NCBI GenBank assembly: GCA_024704765.1
Contig: JAKMXF010000111.1
Span: 1,499,627-1,563,626, forward strand
Source: Oopsacas minuta
Taxonomy: Eukaryota > Porifera > Hexactinellida > Lyssacinosida > Leucopsacidae
Reading direction: 5' to 3'
Length of the DNA: 64,000 bases
Positions 53,088 to 62,645 of the stretch are shown piece by piece. Below the pieces are notes generated by a model. That model saw nothing but the letters and a program-made list of their open reading frames with translations. It was not told the DNA's origin and made no database searches. The position numbers and the translations under genes were made by a program. The first letter of the stretch is position 1. Each line of letters begins with the position of its first letter.

Positions 53088-53548
53088 TATCATTGGATTA
53101 CTATGTCATCATTATTGTAAAAAATGATAAATTTTACAAGATTTACTTTATGAAAATTAATATAAATCGAGGCAAATAGTGACAGAAATTAGTATCGAAA
53201 GGCTGCGTAGCTGCTTTAGTGTCAAGACAGGAGGCCATAACAATTCTTTTGGTTGGACCATGGATAATAAGTTTAGAAATTTCCGCGATTATCTAATTCG
53301 AGGCAAATAGTACCGTTGAGTATATCTTGTCGCCCAGCGATCTAAAACACAATACAAAATTTAGCTGTTTTATACTTAAGATAAAGATGAGACAAGAATT
53401 AAGAAGTGCAGAGCATACGGTCATCGCGCAGCAACCTAGCATATACGTAAATAGCATGCGAGTAAAATGAAATACAATTCTATAAACTAACCTGATGAAG
53501 CACAGCTGTAACACAACGATAGTGTTGATTTCACTACTAAACTCTCAC
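53088..53548. other. non-coding, nothing firm
   Basis: AT-rich; the phrase gcgcagcaacctagca near 53427 also occurs at 36665 (gtgcagcaacctagca). No gene. Confidence 0.35.
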
Positions 53549-54095
53549 TTATTGTAACACTGTCCTCTCCATCATCAATAGTTCTTGTTGATTTCGATTT
53601 AATTCCGCATTCAGCACACATGCCAGATCAAGAAGAGGAGTAGTATTATACTTTAATAGAATTTGACAGAGAATTTGAGGGAATATGGAGGGTGGTAACT
53701 TCGGAGAATGACGACAAGGATGGTCGAACCAAGAACATATAATCACAAAGTCACTCTTATCTGAGTTTGGATATTCAGGATGCTGACCATCAGTTTTTCT
53801 AGGAAAATTTTCTACTCCACCATCTTTCCAACTGTTCAGCAGAATCAGTTTAGGCTTAGAGCTCAACATAGGACATTGCTTAGGATTGAATATATCTTGT
53901 ATTTCATCTAACGTCACAACGTCTTTAAGACCTTTGGTAGGCTCTCCTTTCTTCTCCAGGTATAGCCGCTTTTGTATATCGACTCCAAGCAAGCCATCTT
54001 TATTACCGTAGGAACTTAATAGAATATGAAATAGATTTTTATGTTCAAAACTTACATAACTAAGATGTATATCGTGATTTACATCTAATTTATAT
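53549..54095 (-). CDS. caspase-like protein, degenerate active site (copy A)
   Basis: This is the C-terminal two-thirds of a caspase (C14) fold, in one exon; the upstream part was not found. NLFHILLSSYGNKDGLLGVD matches the caspase strand with LLSHGxxGxxxGxD, but the catalytic histidine is replaced by tyrosine. DEIQDIFNPKQCPMLSSKPK then LILLNSWKDGG matches FxxxxCPSLxxKPKLFxxQACRG, with the catalytic cysteine replaced (QAC to NSW). DFVIICSWFDH and a shortened p10 end follow. The protein therefore cannot be a protease in the usual way; a regulatory pseudo-caspase (FLIP-like) or a dying gene are both possible. The 5' limit (about 54095) is approximate and lies near an AG. A related fragment is 1.5 kb upstream. 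Confidence 0.7.
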
Positions 54096-55014
54096 ATATT
54101 GCAATTATACTAGTAACAATTTCTCCCAAAAGAGACCGATAACATTATATATCAGTAAGAAATGTGACAAACTTACAAGAACAAATTTAGCCTCTGGGAC
54201 GATTCCATAAAATCGTGTTTAAAGATATTTTAGATGTCTATTTGTCTATAACTAGACTCTGCTAGCCTAGCGGCGTCGAACCAGGGTCACTCGATGGGGT
54301 TAGGACATATGTTATGAATGGAGTGTTACCATACTGCTGACATTCTGCGTTGCTAGGTAAAAAATCTTCCCAAATATAGTCATAACTACTCAAACGACGC
54401 GGAATTTTGTGGTGATTACGAATATCAACAGATAATAGTTGGAATCTGTAGAAGTTACATACATTTTAACTCCTTCTGAATGTGTCTGAATTGGCCCCAT
54501 AAATTTCCCCCTAACATTTCCGTCCAGGTTTCCAGAAATCTACCCAAGTTTTTTTTCGTACCCATTCACCCAGTAACTCAAATCAAAGTCGAAACCTGCG
54601 TCTCTTGAATTGTACACGGGGTCATAGCTAGGGACAGGACTACAGTCTTACTACCAAATTCAAATTAAATACAAACTAATCAGGTTTTATTATCGCGTTT
54701 TCTTGCATATCAGGTGTTTTTTCTCAGTAATCAAAAATTCTCGAAATCGAGAGCAATTTCCTTTGTTAAATGATTAAACATTGTAATTGTTTAGTCAAAG
54801 TATACTAAATTTTAATGATTTTTGGTGTCTCAGTACAATATAGACTAATTCTATGAACGTAAAGACTAAAAATTCACCCTCCAAGAATAAAATTGTTCAG
54901 TAGTTAAAACGGGTTATTTTGCCAATCGGTTTATTTCGCCTATAACTTGCATTTTGAGGGGGAAAATAAATTTCGACTGTCCTCATAAACCCCCGACAAA
55001 CAGATAAAACGAAC
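54096..55014. other. non-coding, partly repeat
   Basis: Around 54370-54420 sequence related (inverted) to 17790-17850 (gacgcggaattt / aaatttcgcgtcg; actactcaaacgacgc / gcgtcgtttgagtagt). No exon for either caspase-like gene found. Confidence 0.4.
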
Positions 55015-55250
55015 ATTCTAGCATCAATTTGAATTTTATGCAAAACTGCAAAGGGTCTGATGATCAATCCTATGTTAGGTCATGTAGATATAGATTTCGA
55101 CCAAAAATGTATACGTATACCAATTTTCATGTGAATTGGACTGCTAGATTTCGCAAGAACCTCGGACAGACTGACGTACAGACGTCGCACATCTTCCATG
55201 CCATCAGGGCATCTCCCTAAAGGAACTGTACTAAAAGTTAATTTTCCTCG
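55015..55250 (+). repeat. dispersed repeat family R2, right-end copy
   Basis: Contains ctagcatcaatttgaatttt, accaaaaatgtatacgtata, attggactgctagatttcgc, gacgtcgcacatcttccatg and the end gggcatctccctaaaggaac. The same end occurs at 58860-58940. Confidence 0.65.
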
Positions 55251-55563
55251 GGGAATGGTCACGAGGAAAATTCGTTGTCTGATAATTCTGTGACGAATCA
55301 CCTGCGATCAATTCATCTAGTCACCAATTTACAAGCTGATCGTTTTTCGCGACTAACTTTCCGACATTAAAATATAACATATTCAAACATTAAAACAGTT
55401 AGCTTGACAGTAAGGACCGCTGAGAGCACTAGTCCAATTTGATTATGGTCCCTGATTTAAATAGTAGAGGAGAGATATAATTATCACGTGGATAAACTTT
55501 AGGTGAAATCCTACCAGCAGTAAAACACAATGTTTCTGTAAAGCTCGTTATTAAGCGCATCAT
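55251..55563. other. non-coding gap
   Basis: Begins with an inverted pair (attttcctcggggaa / ttcctcgtgaccattcc read inverted) just after the R2 end; otherwise nothing recognised. Confidence 0.35.
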
Positions 55564-56024
55564 TTAAGTATTTAAGTATTTAATGATAAACGTTAGCGAC
55601 GTATAAGGAATCCATGGTCCGTAGTATGTATCAGTCAATTGCATTTGTATGTGAGGACTGAGGACAGAGTGATGAATATTACGTATTTCTAGGTAATATA
55701 CAAGCTCTATAAACACAAAGCTTTGCGTTTTAATATTAAAGATTGATTCATTATACTTTATGGCAATAGCCATCATGGAGTGATTATTCAGCTCAGGATC
55801 TCGAGTTTTTTCCCGAAGGTCTTCAATGATTTCTTCTTTCGTCCGATTTTCATAAAAGATTGGCTTTAGTGCAATTGACTTGAATAATTTTCGAAATTCT
55901 TCCTCTCGTCCTCTGTACCATCACGCTGATATCCCGGGATTTCATTGAAACTATTAATAATAATAATTCCATAACCACAATTTTTTTCGTTTAACGTGTA
56001 TGGTTCAGCAGGGAATGAGGCCAT
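55564..56024 (-). CDS. caspase-like fragment without catalytic core (copy B)
   Basis: The frame from MASFPAEPYTLNEKN gives GYGIIIINSFNEIPGYQRDG then TEDERKNF, the first strand of a caspase p20 (YKMxxxxxGxxLIIxNxxF...RxGTxxDxxxL). After a one-base shift near 55888 (a T missing from a TTT run), it continues KLFKSIALKPIFYENRTKEE IIEDLREKTRDPELNNHS. It then moves straight to a p10-like part (SFVFIELVYYLE; QLTDTYYGPWIPYTSLTF). The segment that should hold the catalytic His and Cys is absent. It may be a truncated duplicate of copy A's ancestor. The start is the ATG after a likely acceptor (gtgttag); earlier exons are possible. Confidence 0.55.
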
Positions 56025-57032
56025 AATATAACTAACACAGCTACAGATAATAAATTTTGTAACACATCGAATAAACATATGCAGTACCCTCGTTTTCCGA
56101 AAACCTTCGCCATATGTGTTCAAGTTAGTTGTTCGCTATTCAGGTAACTAAAATAGTGAACGTATTGGCTAATTATGAAATTCCTGCTCGGGGATATTTG
56201 TGAGGATGTTGTAATTTGTAATATAATACCGTACGGGCAATTGGCTCGTCGCTTCTCGATGAACTCGGCGCATTCCGCCTCGAGGTATTCCACGGACAAC
56301 AAACAGACAAACAACAATTGAGATTTATTAATATTGATGTTGTTTACAATATTCAGACTCAGCATACTCGAGTATACCAGTATAGTCGTTGTAAGTATGA
56401 TTCTACCTCATTTTAAAATTTGTTTACTTTATGTACCTAAAAGTAAACAAATATTCACAATATGTTGTTTACATTACCATATTCGTACTCAGTATACTCG
56501 AGTACCCCAGTATAGTCGTTGAAAGCATGTTTCTACAACAATTTGAAATTTGTTTACTTTATATTCATAAAAACAACAATAAATGTACATGTGATTAATC
56601 CAAAAGTGTGAAAATCGGATTCAGCATGTTCGGTATATTTAGTGAAGTTTTATTGAATTCTATTTACTCCCTTGATAAACACGATAAATTCATAGTTATG
56701 CGATAATTTAAAAGGTGTTGGATAGTCGAGGGTATACTCAATCTACTGTACTCATTCATATATATATATATAGTCATAGCCGCAACTAGGGTCATTTTGG
56801 AATGATACGTGCCCACCCGGAAGCGACTCCACCATAAAACAAAAACTATAGGGCGGGTATGACGTCATCTTGCCAACCCTGACTCATGAGTCTGGTTGCG
56901 CTAATGTAGTATATACATACCAATATTATCATTCAAAAAGATTCAATGTTCATCACAACAATGTTCTCACTATTTACACAATTATTTATAGTATATATGA
57001 AAATAAATATATATCTACTAGTAGCTTCAATA
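56025..57032. other. non-coding, with R1-related repeats
   Basis: From about 56240 to 56640 there are two partial R1-like units: agcatactcgagtataccag then tatagtcgttg, and again agtatactcgagtaccccag then tatagtcgttg. Each is followed by tttgtttactttatattcat-type sequence. A TATA-rich stretch is at 56757-56775. Confidence 0.5.
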
Positions 57033-59307
57033 TCAACAACAACTGGCCTTCTTCTTACCACTGATCGTAACACCAGGCTTTATGATATCATGTTTATTGT
57101 TAGTATTATCAGCATTGGCATTGCTCTCATTTTTGGCTAAATCCTTTTTAATATCGCTAGCCATTGTCAAAAAGGCTTGTTCGACATTAGTAGCAGATTT
57201 CGCACTTGTCTCTAGAAAATGAACATTCGCTTCATCAGCAAACTCTTTAGCAGTAGTGTAGTCTACGATCTTTGTGCTTGTCATGTCACATTTATTGCCC
57301 ACCAACAACTTAGACACATTAGGAGTACAGCAACGTTCAATTTCCTTGAACCACTTCTCAACGTTATCTAATAATTCGCTTAAATAAATATTCATAAAGT
57401 AGAACTCGGATAAGACGTACACTGGGTTAGTAAGTACTAATTTTTTTCCGAGGGGGTGGGTCTAATCCGAGTTCTACTGTATTATAGAAATAAAGTGGAA
57501 TATTGGACAATTTGCATAATTATGAGTTCACCCGTGATAATTTGATGAATATTACTTAAAACTTTCTATAAATAGGGTAGGGAGCGGAATTAGGCTTAAA
57601 CTGTATTAAAATGTCCAGCAGACAGACTGGTAGTGCAGCTCAAGGTTATTTGTTATGTTCTTTTCAGGGCTCACGCCCCCTACCCCCCGTGTAATACAGC
57701 GAAGCACCAGACCCCGACTGATTTTGGGCTCCTGGATCTGAGAAAAATTTAGGTTCAATAAAATACCAAGCCGTGTTGACTATAATGATACGCACTAATA
57801 TTAGGCCCCTACTGTTCTTCATGTTTTATCCTCAAATCATATGGTTAAGATTCGGAATAACCTGCAATTACCCTATGTCTAACTATTGATACGAGAACAT
57901 AGATTACATTTGAATAAGATTAACATTGGGATTATAATATCATGTTATCCTTCTTTTACACAATTATCATATTTTCCTTCTTATAAATTTCATTCACTTT
58001 GTTTTTTATCAGAAACTCAAACTTTAGTTTCATATTTGTTCACTCAATTTAACCCTCAAAGTTTCTACACCATTAATTATGGTAACTGATGAAGTAGGAC
58101 GTAGAATTGATCGGCAGGGCTGATAAAATTCATGATTATTTCATTTAAATCAGATTTTAGATTTTAATTATTTCTTCTTAAATATAGTGAATAAAATTAC
58201 AATTCTAATCCGATAACGAATCGAATATTCCAAATAATTATGAGTTAAACCCAAAATTATAATTGCTCAATTGAATTGAATTTTGCCAAAAAGATGAAAT
58301 GAGGGAGAATTTTCTCACCCTTATACTGTGGATTCTCGTTAATATAAACACGGTTAATACCAAATTCCGAATAAGACGAACAAATATTTAAATAAATTCT
58401 CTGTTCGTATTAAAGAGGCTCTACTTTGTGAAACTTTTATTAAAGTAAATTTACAATCTGTATATCTAATGATTTTAGCAACTTTGTTTATTGTACGTTT
58501 GATTGGAGCGTAACTAACGAGCAAACGAAGTACGATATCAAACTAAAATCTTGAGTAAGAACATTGTAATGGCAAAATTCATTCAGGCTTGTCTGGGTTG
58601 TATTCGCCTATCTACCGTATAGAAATACGTAGATAGTTAGGATTGGAGAAACGTTTCCCGGAAGATGGTTCTTATATTGGATTACCCCTGACAACTTGTT
58701 GAAACCCAATCTCTAGCTTGCTTTGGAATTTTACACAGAAAGGTGTGAATATATGATTAATCACTATAAAGGTGTGAAATAATCACTTTAGAAAAAGTTT
58801 CAAACCCGAGGTGCAAATCTCCGGCCCAAAATGTACATGTATACCAATTTCAATCGGACTGCTAGATTTCGCACGGCCGGGGAGGGACGTCGCACATCGT
58901 CCATTCCATTAGGGCACCTCCCTATAGGAGCTGTACTAAATAAAACGAAATGACTATTGCCACCGACCAGTCGGTGGCAATAGCCTCACATTTATAATGA
59001 GAATTGACACAATCTTACCAAAACTATCCTGATCAGTTACGTCATACACCACTATGATACCATGCGCACCTCTGTAATACGAATTGAGAATAGTTCTGAA
59101 TCTCTCCTGTCCTGCTGTATCCCATATCTGTAGCTTAACAACTTTACCATCCAAATTGACAGTGTGTAATTTAAAGTCCACGCCAATAGTACTTAGATAA
59201 GATTTAGTGAAAGTACCTTCTGCAAATCTGAGAAGGAGACTTGATTTCCCAACACCTGAGTCCCCGATTATCAGAAGTTTAAATAGGTAGTCATACTCGG
59301 TATTCAT
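57033..59307 (-). CDS. RAB1A: Rab1 small GTPase
   Basis: Rab1 regulates ER-to-Golgi vesicle traffic. Two exons, 59307-59019 and 57367-57033, join in frame (D split G|AT) across a 1,651-nt intron, to give about 207 residues (human RAB1A 205). Motifs: P-loop [14 protein letters not shown], switch [20 protein letters not shown] (switch II), VTDQDSF, then exon 2 [46 protein letters not shown] and a double-cysteine end SCC for geranylgeranylation. The start is the ATG of [12 protein letters not shown], matching Rab1; an upstream in-frame ATG would add 18 non-family residues. A pogo-like MITE lies 31 nt from the acceptor, R2 repeats fill the intron, and a perfect 14-bp hairpin lies close to the donor. 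Confidence 0.95.
57398..57479. mobile_element. 82-bp pogo-like MITE beside Rab1 acceptor
   Basis: Left AGTAGAACTCGGATAAGACG, right end inverted CAGTAGAACTCGGATTAGAC, followed by TA. It nearly forms a single hairpin. It sits about 31 nt from the exon 2 acceptor of Rab1, where the branch point would be expected. Confidence 0.8.
57610..58925 (+). repeat. dispersed repeat family R2, split copy in Rab1 intron
   Basis: The left part (57610-57860) shares aaaatgtccagcagacagac and gactgattttgggctcctgg. The right part (about 58678-58925) shares ttacccctgacaacttgttg, gaggtgcaaatctccg, ggactgctagatttcgcacg and gggcacctccctataggagc. The middle (about 57900-58650) is unrelated, so it is either an insertion or a divergent core. 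A pogo-like phrase (ccgaataagacgaac) lies at 58367. Confidence 0.6.
58954..58983. repeat. perfect 14-bp hairpin in Rab1 intron
   Basis: CTATTGCCACCGAC (58954-58967) pairs exactly with 58970-58983 across a 2-nt loop. It starts about 35 nt inside the intron from the Rab1 donor. Half of it recurs at 14724-14739. It could affect splicing or be the tip of an element; the function is unknown. Confidence 0.8.
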
Positions 59308-59972
59308 ATTATCTAATAATGTGATTATAGAAATAGAAATTGACTCAATATTTTGTGACACAAATTAAAACACCCCTTGTTCATACTATCGTTGCTATTT
59401 ATGTATAATTAAAGTTAAATAAATATACTTACTACCTTAGTAATAATTTAATATAATTTCTACTTATCAGAGCATAAAGGAGCGCTCCTATTTATTGCAA
59501 ACAATTTACAAATCTCACGTTATTCTGCATAAATTATTTTTGCCATAAAAAGTGGGCTCTGACACTTTTGGATAATTCACAATTTATTGAAATGGTTTGA
59601 CGTTGCACATTTAATAATTTCCAGAGTCTACAATGGTTTAAGTTAATTCTCCTGATTACTGAAGATACAAATCTAATATATATCTGAAAGAATGAAAAGG
59701 AGCGCGATTGGAGCTGTTCCATTTTTCCTGGATCGGGAGCCGGTGTAGCAACCTATTATAACTGCTATATTCGTAGTTTTATTTCATGCAATGCTATATT
59801 TACATTGAATAAACAAATGAATAACCACTACTACGATTAATATTTCAGTGAATTTGAAATTCCTTCGTTGATTCTTTTCAACTTTAGTGGTATAATCTCA
59901 ATTCTTTGTTCATATTACGCAACAGGTATTAAACTAGTAATAACACAGAAATTCTTACAGCTCAATACAGAT
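59308..59972. other. intergenic with repeat R3
   Basis: At about 59465-59740 an inverted copy of the repeat at 40100-40510: gacacttttggataattcac then aatttattgaaatggtttga, with ggagcgctcc and ggagcgcgattggagc at the ends. Upstream region of Rab1; no TATA or other promoter signal I would vouch for. Confidence 0.5.
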
Positions 59973-60261
59973 CAGGGCTTCATCTAGCACTCTCAAATTT
60001 GTGCACCCAAGGTGTGCAGATTATTCTGTTAGGATATATTTTCAAGTTCGTAAATGTATCATGGTATGTATTTTTGATATGATTTGTGTCTGTAATCATT
60101 TTCAAAACCATGCTGCACCAATGGGTGCGCATTACACACCCAAAAGCAAAATGGGTGCGTATTCCGCACCCAGTTGAAAACTTGGTTATACGCACCCTAG
60201 TAAATATTTTCTAAAAAGTGTGCACCCCTGGGTGCGCATTGCGCACCCAGATGAAGGCCTG
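59973..60261. mobile_element. 289-bp hAT MITE
   Basis: Left end CAGGGCTTCATCTAGC; right end inverted CAGGCCTTCATCTGGG. Flanking 8-mers ATACAGAT (59965-59972) and ATGCAGAT (60262-60269) match at 7 of 8. Inside, several gtgcgcattgcgcac-type hairpins. Non-coding. Confidence 0.8.
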
Positions 60262-60356
60262 ATGCAGATGCATACGTAAATACAAATCATAAATCAATAT
60301 TTTACTAGCACGTCAGCTTAGTTCAGGTTAGATTAAGTATTAAACAGTTAAATATC

Positions 60357-61499
60357 TTAGCCTGTCCCTTCAAGTCCAATAGTAGTCACAATATGTGCCT
60401 CTATAGAGATTACTTTAATGTTATGACCTCCATAGTTACTAACTGTAATGTTCTGATGTCTGTCTAGACAGATAAGGCAAGGATTAGTGAGTATTTCCTG
60501 TGATGCAATCACTTGAAAGAGGTTCTCATCTCTTGAAAATAATTGTATGAGATAGTCACAATCCTCAAACAGGACTATGAATAGAGATGGAGTAGTTCTT
60601 AGGTCGCAGAGCCTTGTGTCTTGTGTTATGTGAGGAGAGTTAAGTGCTGTTTTCTTGATTATACTCAAATCCTCCAAACCGTAATGAGCTATTTGATTAC
60701 CTTCACACATTCCTGTATACAGTGTATCTACGTCAGCTGTAATACCGGATATGAAACAACCTGTTTCTATTTGACACATTAATTCTCCAAACACCTTATC
60801 CAGCGTGAGGATACTATCTTGACTAAAACATCTAACAAACAGCTGATGAGGTGTTACAGCTATGTCAAAAGGCAAAGACATTCCTTGTAGCTTAATGGTC
60901 CTCTTATAAGAGCCATCTTTACAGAACACCTTAATCCAATGAACCACATAATCACATACATAAATATCTCCGTTACTTCTATCCATTGAGAGACCAGTAG
61001 GAGCAAATATCTCATCACTTTCTCTTCCTTTAGTGACACCAGAACACACTGGTTTGTGTCTGCTCACGTAGGACACTCCCTCAACTACGCGACACAATCC
61101 TCCGATGCCACCTTCCAACCACTCGTCATGCCATTCGAGTCACACAGATGGAACCAGGTCAAAAATCGCCTCCAATATTTGTATTTTCTGGTCCAACTCT
61201 CTTGACACATTTTCAAGAGTTTCATTCAACTCATTATGCACCAAATTTTGTGTCACGTCAGCTTTGGTGATTCGCAGCTGATCCAATTTGTTATGCCTGT
61301 CCACCAATTTAGCCTCTGCCACACGGACCACTTCATCTAGTTGTGCCTCCATTTTTAGAGGTTTCTCTCGTAGCACATGGAAATAGGACTCAAATTTGGC
61401 TCGAAGTTCCTCTTTCGCCATCAACACCTCTCTTCTAAGCCTTTCCAACTCTCTAGCTATCGTCTCTTCATGCATTCCGGTACCAATTGCGGTTGCCAT
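60357..61499 (-). CDS. coiled-coil NHL-like protein (NHL2) with in-frame TGA
   Basis: Two blocks stand in the same frame, split only by a TGA at 61140-61142. Block 1 (61499-61143, 119 residues) is a charged coiled coil starting MATAIGTGMHEETIARELER. Block 2 (down to 60357) is a beta-propeller-like region with APTGLSMDRSNGDIYVCDYV, LPFDIAVTPHQLFVRCF, NPCLICLDRHQNITVSNYGG then HNIKVI. NHL blades are weaker than in NHL1 but in the same style, and the overall layout (short coil, then propeller) is the same, so the two are paralogues. The stop context is TGA-CTC-G. It may be nonsense decay, leaky readthrough or a sequencing error. A spliced bypass is unlikely: no pair of sites gives an intron longer than about 30 nt there. 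Function unknown; a protein or RNA binding scaffold is a guess. Confidence 0.7.
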
Positions 61500-61570
61500 G
61501 CTACAATGAATTATACAAGCACAAGGTAAGTAAAATAATTGTTTCTATAAAATAAAGTATTTACAAATAT

Positions 61571-61970
61571 TTAATTTGAATCATTACAATAGTCCCCATC
61601 ACTTTCTATACTTTCACTCTGCATTTCACTATCAATCCCTTCTTCTCGAGAATTTCCTCGATTTTCATCTAGTAACGAATCTAAAAAACACTTTATCAAA
61701 GTTTTTTATTAGTTTTGACTTTCTTTGCATCGGTTTTCACACTTTCTAACTTTTTTTTACATATTTTTTCTGTTCGCTACTTACAGCATTGAAAAGCTGT
61801 ACAACTCCTTTAGTCCCTAATTGTTGTAAATTTCTCTCACGTGGGGTATCTAGAATATTCGGTTTTTACGCGCCATTTGAGATCGGTGTCATTTTTCTAA
61901 CATATGGGAGCTCTTCTTAACATGACGCGCTAATAATTTATTAGTTGACCGTTGGCTCTTAACGCGTGAT
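61571..61970 (-). pseudogene. RRP15-like ribosome biogenesis factor, remnant
   Basis: RRP15 acts in pre-60S rRNA processing in the nucleolus. The minus strand carries KPNILDTPRERNLQQLGTKG then VVQLFNAV (compare KPDVxxxxxERNLQRIATRGVVQLFNAV of the family). This is followed by a lysine-rich helix (SSEQKKYVKKKLESVK) and, after a shift, an acidic serine-rich end (DSEMQSESIESDGDY) with a TAA at 61571-61573. Two one-base shifts are needed, both in A runs (near 61867 and 61711). The N-terminal half is not seen. It is either a truncated pseudogene or the tail of a gene damaged by indel errors. Confidence 0.6.
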
Positions 61971-61974
61971 AATA

Positions 61975-62270
61975 GAGGTGTAAGTCCACATTCCGATGAA
62001 TTAGTTTGGTCGTTAATAGCAAAATTCTGTTTCAAAGCAAGTTGTTCTAATCCACTTTTCATTTCTGCTAGCTCTTTCAAGTTATCAATGTTTGTTTTGT
62101 TGTTAATTTCGAAGGCTAATTTTAACTAATTCAGCTTAAGGAGAAGTTCATTTTTTTCGAGTTAAGGCTTGTGTAACTATTTTATTGAAATGTTCGTTAA
62201 TGTCAGCTGCAATTTTCTCAAAGATATCTTCAGCTGGGATATTAGGTTGAATAGTTGCCGTTTGAGAAAA
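61975..62270 (-). pseudogene. coiled-coil N-terminus related to the NHL genes, remnant
   Basis: Reads ATIQPNIPAEDIFEKIAADI NEHFNKIVTQALTRK, then after a shift ELLLKLN...NIDNLKELAEMKSGLEQLALK. The layout (short leader, helix with ALxxRxxxLL, then a second helix) is like the first 100 residues of NHL1. No propeller follows; instead RRP15-like sequence comes next. Disrupted by a shift and a stop near 62130-62150. Low but real resemblance. Confidence 0.4.
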
Positions 62271-62645
62271 CAGTAACTATCTCAATGAATTATATACAAT
62301 TACTGTAGCTATAAATAACTTATAATATTAAATTACAACTACGATAAGTATATTAAATCTTACCTTACTTATAAACCAAATAAGAAAGAGCACGCATGGG
62401 ACTTACTTATCCAAAATCGGTCCTGGAAGGATCGATTTTGAAATCAGTCACTCCCACGGTGCTGAATGTTATTTATACAAATAGGCCAAGGAATACCAAG
62501 AGGGCTTGCTGCAATTCTGTGAGAATATGACCCAAAATATCCATGTTTCTGTAGAACATCAACATAAGTAACTTTAATAATATAAACAAAACAGAGAATT
62601 AAGTAAATTTACAATCAAATCAAATGAAACTATTTATACATAATT
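62271..62645. other. non-coding gap
   Basis: Between the coiled-coil remnant and the NDST stop. The direct/inverted phrase ccaaaatcggtcctggaagg / atcgattttg near 62408-62440 is the only structure seen. Confidence 0.35.

Noticed and set aside
57380-57422. Earlier start for Rab1 exon 2 ([13 protein letters not shown]...)
   Set aside because: That sequence comes from the pogo-like MITE and intron; the AG at 57369-57368 joins exon 1 in frame and gives the normal DSFDNVEKW.
61116-61142. A 27-nt intron removing the TGA of NHL2 (GTG...GAG)
   Set aside because: Far shorter than the other introns here (about 100 nt or more) and without a pyrimidine tract.
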